Source: Diphasiastrum complanatum (Eukaryota; Streptophyta; Lycopodiopsida; Lycopodiales; Lycopodiaceae). From it: DNA of 64,000 nt. Shown here one piece after another: positions 12,378 through 24,300 of this stretch. Each line of letters begins with the position of its first letter. Position 1 is the first letter of the stretch. The position numbers and the translations under genes were made by a program. The stretch lies in the NCBI GenBank assembly GCA_029204225.1, contig CM055110.1, positions 48,274,921-48,338,920 of the forward strand. The letters run 5' to 3'. The notes under the pieces are model-generated. The model saw nothing but the letters and a program-made list of their open reading frames with translations, was not told where the DNA came from and searched no databases.

Positions 12378-15300
12378 AAAGATCTTTATTAATGTCCATG
12401 TAATACCCTAAGGTATATAGGACTGAAAAAGGTACATGTCAAGTATGCACGGTGGGAGCATGAAAGCTCTACCACCTAAAAGAACAAAGAAACAAGACTA
12501 CAGGTAAACAGGAAATAGTGATGATAGACAAGGAGAGCCTTATCATCATATAAATGTCTCTCCGCCTATGAAATAGTGATGTAAAGTATGTTGAGACACT
12601 GTCTCTGAACGAATTGTGTCTCTCCGTCTCTGAGTGGATGGTCGGTGGCGTCTCTGCTGCCGTGAAGTTGTAGACCGTGGCCTGTGGGCTGTCTGTCCCT
12701 CTAGTCGCCGACACTGTCTCTGCCGTCTATGCATGGAGGCATCCGGGATCTCAGCCTCTCCATCAGAATCAGTACTCTCCTGCCTCTGCCTCTGACGTGA
12801 TAAACACTCCTGTATGCTCAGCTGTATCAAGGGGGAGGTGTCAGTGTCTAGTCTCACCATACGCAGGTCCGCCATCTCTCGGATCATCAGCGCAACACAT
12901 CTGGGGTCCTAATACGATATCAAGGTAGAGAGTGTGAGTGGATGATCCTGAAACAAGCAATAGTATCTCCCTCGGATCTCATAGTAGGCTGGGCATCTGA
13001 AGAGAAAATGAAACTCATCCTTTACGTCGTGTGTATCACACATACTACAAATCCGAGCATCTCTCGGGATGCCACTGTATCTGCCAGTCTCAATGGCTAG
13101 CTGGTGAGAGGAAACCCGAAACTGACCCATCACTATCCGCAGTCTGTGTGAGATACTATCCACTAGATATCCGGGAACAGTAGGATACCCAACATGATCC
13201 CGAGATAGAAAATGTGTCCGATAAAACTCCGTCTTCACCCCAGATGGAACCTGCCAAGTGCTCTGAAGATATGCTCTATACAAGTGTCCTCGAATATACT
13301 GATGCGTACCCGCCAGTAGATCTGTGATGTGAATACTCCGTGTGGAGAGGAGATGACAGGCCTGGGAATACCACGAAAAGGAGTGTCCCACAGAATGTAG
13401 GTGTTGTGATGATGCCAAAGCCGCTGCAGCATAGTGTGTGTCTCTACCCCGAAGATCCTCCAGGCGTTGTATGAATGTGACAATATGGAACAGTGCCTCT
13501 AGCTGAATAGGGGGGACGGCGAACTCTGCCAATATAATATGATGTGGTGTAGAGGACTTAGCCCATATCATCCAAGATAGCATATGAATCTGAAGTCGTG
13601 AAATGCGTGCCCACTCAGTAGCCGTCAGGCCAGTACTCCATGTCTCTGATGCGTATAGAGTTGAGGGAACTACCATAGTATCAAAGAGTCGACACTTACT
13701 AGTCGCATCTCTAATGTGTGAGCTGAAACATAATCTCTCCAAATCTACCAATGATGCATAGCCCTTCCGTAACCGGGAAAATGCCGCCTGTCGCATGCTG
13801 AAAGTGGGACCAGAGAATACCACGCCCAGGTATGTGTAAGAGTCAACTACCTCCATAGAAGCTCCTGTTGCATCATGAAGGATCTAGAGGTGTTAAACAC
13901 CATAACTTTGGTTTTGGCCACATTCACTGACAATCCCCACTGAATACAAAAGGACTGAAGCACATCCAGATGCCGTTGCAGGCCTTCCTTCGTCTTCGAA
14001 AGCAAAACCACATCATCAGCATATAATAAGATAGCGATAATGAGGTCACCCAATGTGCAACCTCACCTCCCTCTGCCCGTATAACCTGCTCAAGCTCATC
14101 TATATATAAACCAAAGAGTGTAGGTGAGAGAGGACATCCCTGCTTAACCCCAATAGTGCTCTCTATCTCTGGTGATACAAGTCCTGATACTCGAATCCGG
14201 CCAATAACTCGTCTGTACAATGCCACAACTGCCTGTATGATATCCTCCTGGAAGCCACGATCCTGAAGCCTCCGTATCACTAAATGTCTAGGCACCGAGT
14301 GAAAGGCTTTGCGAAAATCCACAAAGCAGCAGTAAACACACTCTCTCCTGGCCTTAGCCTTCTCAATGATGGCTCTCAAGGTGAAAATATGATCGGATGT
14401 AGTATATCCTAGTCTGAAACCAGCTTGGCCAATGGCATGCAGTGCTCTAGTATCCATCTCTGTACTGATCTCTGACTGAAGAATAGAACCATAGACCTTG
14501 GCAAAGAGGTGGCTGATCATGATGGTACGATAGTTGTCAGCTTTCATGGGATCACCGCCTTTATGGATAGGATATATAAGGTTTGTGGACCAAGGGGAGG
14601 GGAAACCAGATGTAATAGCGCGGTTAATAGGAAAGAGAGAAAGGGTGAGAGGATGTCGGCGGCCTGCTTCAAAAGTTCAGCCTCTAGCTCATCAATGTCT
14701 TTGGCCTTATGTAGGTTTAACCGGTCGATGGCCTCTTCTACTATGTCCGGAGAGAATATATTAGAAGTACATGTGTATGGGTGTGTGGGAAGTGGAGGAG
14801 TATCAGGTACAGTGTACAACGATATGGCATAGGTCACCCATGTGCTAAGATCTGTGATCCGGGGTGGAGGTGCTCGTGAAAGGAATTTTTGCCAAAAAGA
14901 GCGCGACGAGGAGCTAAAGAGAAGGTCCATCATCTTCTTCCCCTGGCAAATTTCGTATGCAATTTTCTTTCTGCGGGTGGTTCTCCGATATACACAAGAT
15001 AAGTCCTTTGCAAGATGAGGGAGGTGGCAACGTGCATAAATCAAGTTCAAATGAAGTTGGTTACATTCGTGGTCATACCAGGGGTTACACGGTCTATGTC
15101 GTAAGTGCTTGGGCCGTGGGGATGGAAAAGCAAGGGATGCAGAGGTATGCAGGGTCCGGACAAGAAAAAGAGACTGGTCCGCCAAAGTAGCTGCATAGGG
15201 AAAATGGGTCAGGAGAACAGATAAGGTTTCCCTGTACATAGGGGTTGTTTGAGGGTTATAGCGGTAGACGGTCTTTTCACTAGGGGTGAATGTACTAGCA

Positions 15301-18300
15301 CCGGGGGTGTGAAGAAGGCCAATAGAGAGAGAGAGAGGTATGAGTGGTCAGACAGGGTGGTACGGCGAACCAAGAAAGATGAAATGTAGGGGAGGAGAGA
15401 CGGCAATCCCATGAAATAGTCAATAACACTACTCCCTCCGCTATGTGGAAAACAGGTAAAGTCACCTGAATCAGGCCACTGCAGTAAGCCATTATATAGC
15501 CAATCCGTGAGCCTCGCCCAGCTGAAGCATCAGCTCTCCATATGCGGTAACTGGACCCTCTGCATCTGCTGATCGTCACCGGAGGCCAAGATCATCCCAG
15601 TCTAAAGCATGTATCCGTTGTGGATCATCCTCTGCTCTACAAAACTCTGTCTGCCTAGATCCAGTCCTGGCATTAAAGTCGCTAGCTAGGAGAATATAAC
15701 CCCGCTCCTCATATCTGATAATGTCTGAAGAGATATCCAAGTAAGGTGACTCCTCATCTGATGTGAAAACTGATGTGTCTGGTGGAAAATAGCAAACGGC
15801 TAGAAAAAGGTCTCGGTTCAGTCCCGTCAGAGTCCAGTCCACCCAAATCCAAATATAGCGAGCTCGCTCATCAGTATGCACCAACTCGACCCAAGGCCGA
15901 ATGGAGTCGCGGACTAAGCAGGCCACCCCACCAGAACCCCGATCTGTCAATGCTCTTGTCGCCCTCCGATGTGCAGAGAACCAACAAAAACCCGCAACAA
16001 CTGGTAGACCTCTCTTTGGACTCTCATGTGTCTCGGTAAGTAGTAAGATATCACCCTCAATGCAAAAATCTCTAAAATCTCCGGCGGTAGCTGAAGAATG
16101 AATGCCATTGCAGTTCCATAATCTCAACCGCAATGCTCTAGAAAGAGCCCCCGAACCGCTACCTAGTCCAGAGGGCCATGCTCCCTATTTGTCAGGATTC
16201 AGAGGATCAATGTATCGAGCTTTGCCATCCCGATAAATTACCCTCTTCCCCAACGCTTTTGCCTCACTGAATGCCTTTTTCCGATCTGCAACCTGCATGG
16301 GAGTGAGATCATCATCCATAAATATAAGTGTACCTCTAAGCTTGGCCCGCAGTTTGAGGGTTGCCCGTCTCTCTTCCAAATTCATGAAGCGAACAATGAG
16401 TGTAGAAGGGTCTCGTTTGGTTCTCCAAGCTCTATCCAACCCTTCGGAGTGGTGGGAGAGTGTGCTTGAAAGAAAGTTGGTTGCTTCAATCTTTGGATCA
16501 TTGGTGTCTTCAACTCCGCGGACCCTTATATTCAAGGTTTTGTACTCGCGCATTCGCTCTTCGGATATGGTGGCTGAAATGACTCGGTTGAAGGAGGGTG
16601 TACCTTCCTTAACATCTTCCTTGAAAAGAGAGGCCCACGTTTTCGTCTCAGCCTTATGCTGCTCTATCTTCTCTTCCAATTCTTGAATCTTGGTAGGTTC
16701 TCCTTGATTACTTATTGCTGCCTCCAAAGAAGTAATCCGGGTTAACATGGTTTCCCGCTCAGTGGACATAGATTGAATGATCCCTTGAAGCTGTCCCATT
16801 TCCTTTCGTAGAGAGGTGGATTCGTGTTTGATCTGCTTGATGTAAGAAAGAATGTACTGTTCAAATGACTTGGCAGGTGTATAAATCTCAGGTATCACGA
16901 AAGATGGGTGAGCAGGGAGTGTGGACTAGATTGGTAGGCAACGCTGACTCAATCTTCACCCTACGTAAGCCTCCATCTGTATCAGCAGTACCATCACTAT
17001 GGCTCGAAGCAACCGTTGTGAAGAAAGTGGCAGCGATGATAGGTTCTGGAGCGTTGATGGACAACAAGAAAGGAATGTTGTTAGTAGCGCTGATGGACAG
17101 AGGGTCGCTGGTGGATGAATCGTTGGTTAGCGGGTCTGCATTCAGCGATGTGGAGGGAGGGACAAGCTGTGATGGTGAACTCTGGACCAGCGATGGGGAG
17201 ATGGTCAACGCTGTGGAGGGAGGGACCATCTGTGATGGTGAATGCTGGACCAGCGATGGGGTAGAAGAGGTGGTGAGCGATGTGGAGGGAGGGACCAGCG
17301 ATGATGGTGAAGGAGGGACCATCGGTGGAGGAGAAGGTTGGGCCAACGCTGAGGGAGCGTGGACACGGGCAGAAGTGCGGGGGGGGGGGGGGGGAGCGTG
17401 GGCTCCCCTTCCCTTTTTTGGCCATAGACAGCTGAGGGAGGAACACCCTTCTACAGATCAGGCGCCATCTCCACTGCAAGAGAGAGAGAGAGAGAGCGCT
17501 TTATTAATGTCTTAAGAATTCCAAAAAGCACATAAGACCAATAAATACATCGCAAGTATGATAAATGCTAAAAGGTCTAGATAAATGTCTCCAAAAACCA
17601 AATAACTACTAGATCAAAAGACAGAACTCTACTCTACTCTCACAAATGAAATATCAGAGAGAGGATACAATGAAGTACAATATAACTAAAGTTGTACAAC
17701 AACAACCACCAAAACTGTATAATAGATATCAAATCACAATGGACCCTTGTTGAAGAAAGTCAAGATAGATGACGATGTAGGTACTGAAGAGGAAACAATG
17801 GGTCTCCTCACATGAGCCCTAGATCAACAAGGTCTCCTGGTAGCCATGAAACTTGGTCTCAAAGCAGTAAATTGTCATCGGTCCCAATGAGGGTCTCAAA
17901 AAGGTATATCTGACTCATCCTCTGACAATGTCTCAGCCTCAAGGTCTACTTTGGAGCGTCTCCTCGAAAAAAAGAGGGTAATATGGAGCTGGGAGTCTTG
18001 GTGTCCATACTGATCTCTCTGACATATATCTCTACGAAGCAAGAACATCTCATGCAGCATCCGTGCCACATCGAGGGTCTACATACGAAATAAGTGAACG
18101 CAGTGTAACTGCAGAATCACAAAAAAGACAACGATAGCATCTCCTAAGGCATCTGAATAAGGAATGCTCCTCTGTATCCACCCCTCCCAATATGCATAAC
18201 TGGCAAAGCCTGCTCTGAAAGTGGCCAATTTCCACATATAGCTAATGTGAGGAGACTTGGAACTATCCCAATGTAAACCCGAGGCAATGTGAGAGTCCAT

Positions 18301-21300
18301 TGTCCAAGTAACGAGGTACAACTAGGAATCTGGCAACATTGAGGTCTAGGAAACTAGAATGATAGAAATCTGGTTTGACCCCAAGACAGTCTACACTTAA
18401 TCAGGGTATCACAGATGTGTTTCCTAAAGGCTAAAGCAGCTCAAGACTAACCAGACAAGTATGACCCTATCGCAATTTAGTCATGGTGACTTGTCTCATA
18501 CTAAAAGCTGGCCCAATGAAGGATGACCCCAAATAAATATAAGAGGATACCACCTCTAGTCGTTGTCCTCCTAAAGTAAACACCTACCGCTCCATAAGGT
18601 CATAAGGTACCACACCCAAGCCCCACCAAAGACCTATGACCACCCCGGCTACTTGCTGGCTAGCACTTGTCATTGACAGCAAGGATCCCAACGGTCACAA
18701 TTCACCGCATCTTTTACAGCTTGTCAAGTCCACTGCTTGTGATGCACCAATCCCAGCTTGGGATTGATCTCCACTCCGGTCAACGTCGGCCATCGCCAAT
18801 GCTTGGCCTCATGCCCTCTAGTAACCGGCCATGCTGAGGTCATGCTCATGCCGAGACTGGGCTCCATTAATCCTTCCCTCTTTTGGGAAATGACAAACTC
18901 TAGGTAAGATTTCTGCAAACACTATCATGTCTCCAAGATAGCATGTGACAATGGATGCCCTTTCCAAGTCACTAGATACTCTTGGAGGAGACGATTCTAA
19001 AATCGTCGCTCCCTTTGATCTAGCACTTTCTTTGGTCCATATCCTATAGTGTCTATCTCTTCTAGAGATACAAGACCTTCTACCAAATTATCACTATCGT
19101 GCAAACATCGCTTGAATTTGCTAATATGAAAACTGGATGCACCTTACGTCCCAAAGGTAGTTGTGGCTTGGAAGCTATCTGGCTACCTTTCTTAACGATT
19201 AGCCATAGTCCACAACACCTAGGAGATATCTTGGCACACTTTCCTGTGCGTAGCACCTTCAACTTGGAAGGGACTAGGAAATATACCCAATCTGTTGTCT
19301 CAAATTTTCGATAGGTATGATTCTCACAAGCATAGCTTCTGTAGCTTGTGCCATCTCTAACCTTTGCTGCATCTCAATTAAAAACTCTGCAGCACTAGGC
19401 ACCTTCCTCGAAATCCCTATGGTAGCTGGGCTACCTAGCCTATAACCATAGTTGAGCTCAAAAGGGCTCAATCCTGTGGATGCATGTCTCTTATCGTTAT
19501 ACACGAACTCTACTAAGGATAAATGCTTCACCAGGTCTATCTGCACACCACTAACATAAGCACGAAGCATGTATCCCAAGATCTAATTAACCTCTTTGTC
19601 TAGCCATATGTTTGAGGATGCTCAATACTACTCATCCGCAATTGTGTTCTCAACTTGGCAAACACCTCTTCAGAAAGATGGACTTTAAAATTCCATGCAA
19701 CCTGACCACATTCTGGATAAACAACTCGGCTACTTGTAGAGCTATGACCTTCTTGGTCATTGCAATGAAATGGGCCATCTTGGAAAACCTATCTACCACT
19801 ACGGTCTACCATAATGGAGTTAAACCTAGCTTGGGTCCTAGAAATACTTTCCCACCTTCCTGTAGGTATCTCAAGTGGATGCACCAAGCCCGGAGGACTT
19901 ACTCTCTCGGCCTTGTTCAGCTAACAAGCCATGCAACGCAAAAAAACAGGTGAGGCGAAGGGTAAATAACTAGGATGGACATACTCCAGCTTGAGATACT
20001 CCTAACTTCCTCTCATCTTTTAGTCTCATCCTATAAAGAGGCCTACAGACCAAACTTGCCCCTGGAATGAGCTCAAAACGTTGCTCTACATTCCGTCTAG
20101 GCAATAATCCCTCTGGCATGTCGCTAATTGGCAAATCTTTAAACTGAGCCTAGATGGACTTCTCCAGCTCACTTGTTAAGTCACATCTTGGCTATAATAA
20201 AAATGCATGTGCACGGAATTCAAATTTAGATGATGTTGCTTGTGGTTCATTAGTGAGCGTGCTAATTCAACTAGCACCAAAAATGGAGTCAAAATTGGAA
20301 TCAACATTCACATAAGACAACCACAAATACTGCAATTCCATTTTCTTTATTGCATTGAGGTAATAGAAGGACCTTCAACAGATAGGCTCTCCTGCTTCAA
20401 GACATAAGACATACCCTCATGTCTGAACTTATACACACAAAATGAAATCTAGTGGGTTGCTTACTCGCATGCCACCGCTTACCAAGTACAAGATCAAACT
20501 CAACTAATTTAGTGCTCTCAAAACTTCTTGGCATACGTCTAAATAGACAAAAATGCCCGAGAGACTCTCTCATCCCAAACCTCTGTTCCCTTACCATTTG
20601 GCATCTCAACAGTATACCGGTACTCAGAAGGCCCATGATGTTAGCAAGACTAGAGTTCTTAGTCTTGGTAACATCATTGGAGTTCTTATCTTCTTACACG
20701 TGGTGAGTTGGTGAATCCAAATATGATTTCTTGAAGCTTGAATTGTTGTATCTTGGGCATAGAGTCAATTCAACAAATTTGACGATTTATTGTGACAGAA
20801 TCAAGATGATAGTTGAATGGCCAAGTTCGAAAACTGTGAAGCAGCTGAAATCTTTCTTGGATTTTATGGTATTCTTTTGAATATTTATTGAGGCTTCTGC
20901 TAAAGTGCTAGCACCCGTCAATGGTCATTTATAGGGGGTGAGAAATAAGAAAGGAAAGTCTAGCCCACCTATTTTATAAAACAATAAGTTAGATGAAAGC
21001 TTTCAAGCTCTCAAAGATCTGATTGTTTCAACTCTGGTTTTGGTAATTGCACATCCAACTATACCTTACGTCATGAAAACTGACGCAAGTGATTTTGCAA
21101 TTGGAGCCAATCTATCACAAGAGGGTAAATAGGTGGATTTCGAAATTAAGAAGTTAACTAATCCTCAAACGAGATATATAACTTTAGAGACGGAACTTAT
21201 TGTTGTTATTCATGCACTTAGAACTTGGCATACTATCTTTATGGGGTGTGTACTAATCATCAGCCTTTAAAATATTTTTGAAGTCAAAATTTCAAAGGGT

Positions 21301-24300
21301 CATAAGAACATAAGGGTTAAGTTGATGCAGGAATTCAATTATGAAATCTCATATATCAAGGGTGCTACTAATCAGGTGGTTCCTTGGTCAGATAGGCAAA
21401 GTCAATTAGTTTTCTTTCATAGAGATTTCTACAAATTTTTACCTTTGGCTAAAAGGACCCTATAAAATAGATTCATACTTCGATCGTATATGGAAGGAAG
21501 TAGGAACAAATATCATGCACAATAGTGATACAATTTGAATTAGTTTACAAAGACATGTTGCCAAATGATGACACTATTAAGTGTGAAACCTTGTATGACT
21601 GTCATGATACGCCATGTGCTAGGGAGTCGAGCATACATAGGATACTTGACTGAACTCTGTTGGCCGAAGATGAAAACTTTTATAGAATCGTGTCTTGAAT
21701 TGAAAGCAATGCCAGCTTACACAAATTGAACACTTGAAAGCTACAGGTCTGTTACATCCACTGAAGATTCCACATAAGAGATGGGACAATATCTCTATGG
21801 ATTTTGTAGTGGGTCTTCCCAGAACTCATTAAGGACATGATGCTGTTTGGGTGATAGTTGATCGAGTCATCAAGTTAACTACCTCTGTTCCTATGAGCGC
21901 ATCTTTCTACTAAAGCATCTTACTTGACTCAGATATTTGTAGAGCATCTATGTAGACTCCATGGATTGCCCAGAGACAAGATAAGTGTTCGTGATCTGAA
22001 GTTCATTTGTGAATTCTGATCGGTAGTTTTTAAAAACATTGGAAATCTCACTTAGTTCTAGCCTTTTGATCATCCTAAATATGTCAACCTGAATCTAACA
22101 GTCATACAAAAAGTACTTATCAGCTATTGTGGATATGCTTCAAGAATATTTTCCGATAAGTAATTTCAATGGGACAAATACATTCCCCTAATTGAGCTTG
22201 TTTATGATTGTAATAAGTATTCAACCACAGGTTTCTGTCTATTATGCTAATGTATGGGTTCAGCCTAGATTATCGATATCTATGAGACTAAGGGGATAAA
22301 ATTCAAAAGGTGGCTGATTTTTTGCAAGACATGCAAGAAATGTGACCATTGGCATGTGAGAATGTCCATAGTGCTCAAGATTAATAACCCAAAGGGGTTG
22401 GCTCAATTGGTTAGCTTGGCATCCAAAGTTTCTTTAGTCCCAGGTTCGAGTCCCCCCTTGGAAACCAAGAAGCATCATCGTTATGTGAACCTGAAAAGAT
22501 ATCCGCATGAGAAGTTCTATGCCAAGGAAATTAGATGTGGGTTTCTAAAGCAAAAACTACATTACCTTAGGCCCACCATATCAGTCAAGATTCATTGTAA
22601 TAAGATAGAGCTAGTAATTGGAATAGCCAACAAAGAAAATCATCAAGCAATGGAAATTGTTCTTAGGTTTCTTCGTCCAATGAAATTACAAATAAGCCCA
22701 AAGTTTCGAAGCTCTCAAGGACTTGGTGGAAACATATCTATGCAGAAAAAAAGACAATATAAGGTGCTAAGTAATCCTTGAATGCCATGATTCTCTAAGT
22801 GCCATCCAAGCATATCCTACAAATGAATTTAATGAAAAATTATCTACAAGGTACTGCAAATCATTGACGTGGCTTACAATTTGGAGCTCCCAATAGGAAG
22901 CAAAGTGTATCTAGTATTTTATGTGAGCAAGCTTAAGGTTGTTTGCATGAAGGTGATTCACTTGCATTGAGAATGAACTGGGATAAGTTAAAAATCTTTC
23001 ATCAATATTCATTGAGAACTTGAGCAAGTGCTAGATCTGAGAGAAAGGCAATTGAGACTTTTCATTACCCCTATGTAATTGAATAGGTGGAGAATATATT
23101 ATTATATGATGATTCTTTGCACACCATTGAAGCCTAACAAAGGCATTCCCTGACTTGATTTCTAAGGACATAAATGTTTGAGGAAAGGAAGTGTGTTACG
23201 TCCTTGACTGCTGTGGTTACTCACCGTCTAGTCTCAAGTTAGGGAAAACCCAATCAAGTTAAGCACTAACAGGAAGTTAGCAAGAAGAGCTGTTTATAGT
23301 TGGCTATAACTATAGTGGTAATCCTGATTAATCAGGGAAAACCCAAATTGGAAATGTGGAAGCAATTGCATGACAAGTAGTCAAGACATGTGGCTTGTTG
23401 CTATACAAAGGGGTAATAGTGGCATTGGTACATTCAATCAATTGAGGCCTTAAATGATGAGAGGGATCGTCCGAACTAGGCGAGCACCTCCTTTGTGGGG
23501 TAAGCTATGGTGGTATGGGATGTCATGGCCATGGCTTAGAGGAGTCAACAATATCATTGCAATCTCCCAAGCTTTGGGGGTGATCCATGGTTGGGTGGTC
23601 AATCAGATGTCTAGTGCTCTATGGTTCTATTAGACTCCGGTTTTGGTCTATTGGGTCAATAATTGGCGAGCTCTTCAGGATATGTGGGAGCAATTTTGCA
23701 GCAGGTACCCAAGACATGGACTAGGGTTGTAGTATATATTGGCATGAGTTGGAACCATAGATGCCCATTCTGAACCTTTGGTTCAAAACATACCATTCTA
23801 TATGTAAGAAATGAAAGGAGTTCCACACGTATGAAACGTGTTTTTTTGCAACTATGGTTGCAACATTCAAATCAGTTGGGGCTTGAGCTAGAGAGATCGT
23901 CCAAACTTATGGAGGCACCTCCCCTGTGGGGTAGGCTATGGTGGCATGGGATTCATATTTCCAAAGCTCTACTGGTTCTACCCAGCTCCTATTCAGTCTA
24001 GCCAATGAATGATTCGCAGGCTTCACACTCACCATGTATGCCCACCACCAATATATTAGGTTTTGCACTTTTCCATTCCATGGGAGTTCTCTAGCACTTG
24101 AGCTTAGATACTAAACCCACTAAAGATCTTAACTTCATTCCATCATATATCTAAAGGTAAGGAAAAACATGAAGAATATAAAATGCATAATATAAACTAC
24201 TTAAATTGACTGTAGCAAGTTGCTTCAAACAAGAAAGCAAAGTTTAAAATGTAGACTAGGGTGGATACATGTGATGACAAATTTTCTCCCAAGCGTTCCA

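Larger units (their letters stand above)
12376..17470 (-). mobile_element. LINE copy B: near full-length L1-like retrotransposon
   Basis: Order on the minus strand: ATGGCGCC start, ORF1 with a P/S-rich repeat N-terminus, ORF1 coiled coil plus RRM-like domain, ORF2 endonuclease, reverse transcriptase, C-terminal CCHC zinc finger, Arg-rich tail, and a short 3' UTR ending ACATTAATAAAG plus (CT)n. It is about 5.1 kb. Four or five frameshifts in ORF2 and one or two in ORF1 disable it. The good protein similarity along its length suggests a fairly recent insertion. It sits antisense-neutral (same strand) in the giant SS5 intron. Confidence 0.92.

Noticed and set aside
16865-17515. 216-codon plus-strand Gly/Glu/Asp-rich ORF as a gene.
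   Set aside because: Antisense to the P/S-rich repeat block of LINE copy B ORF1. Its regularity comes from that repeat.
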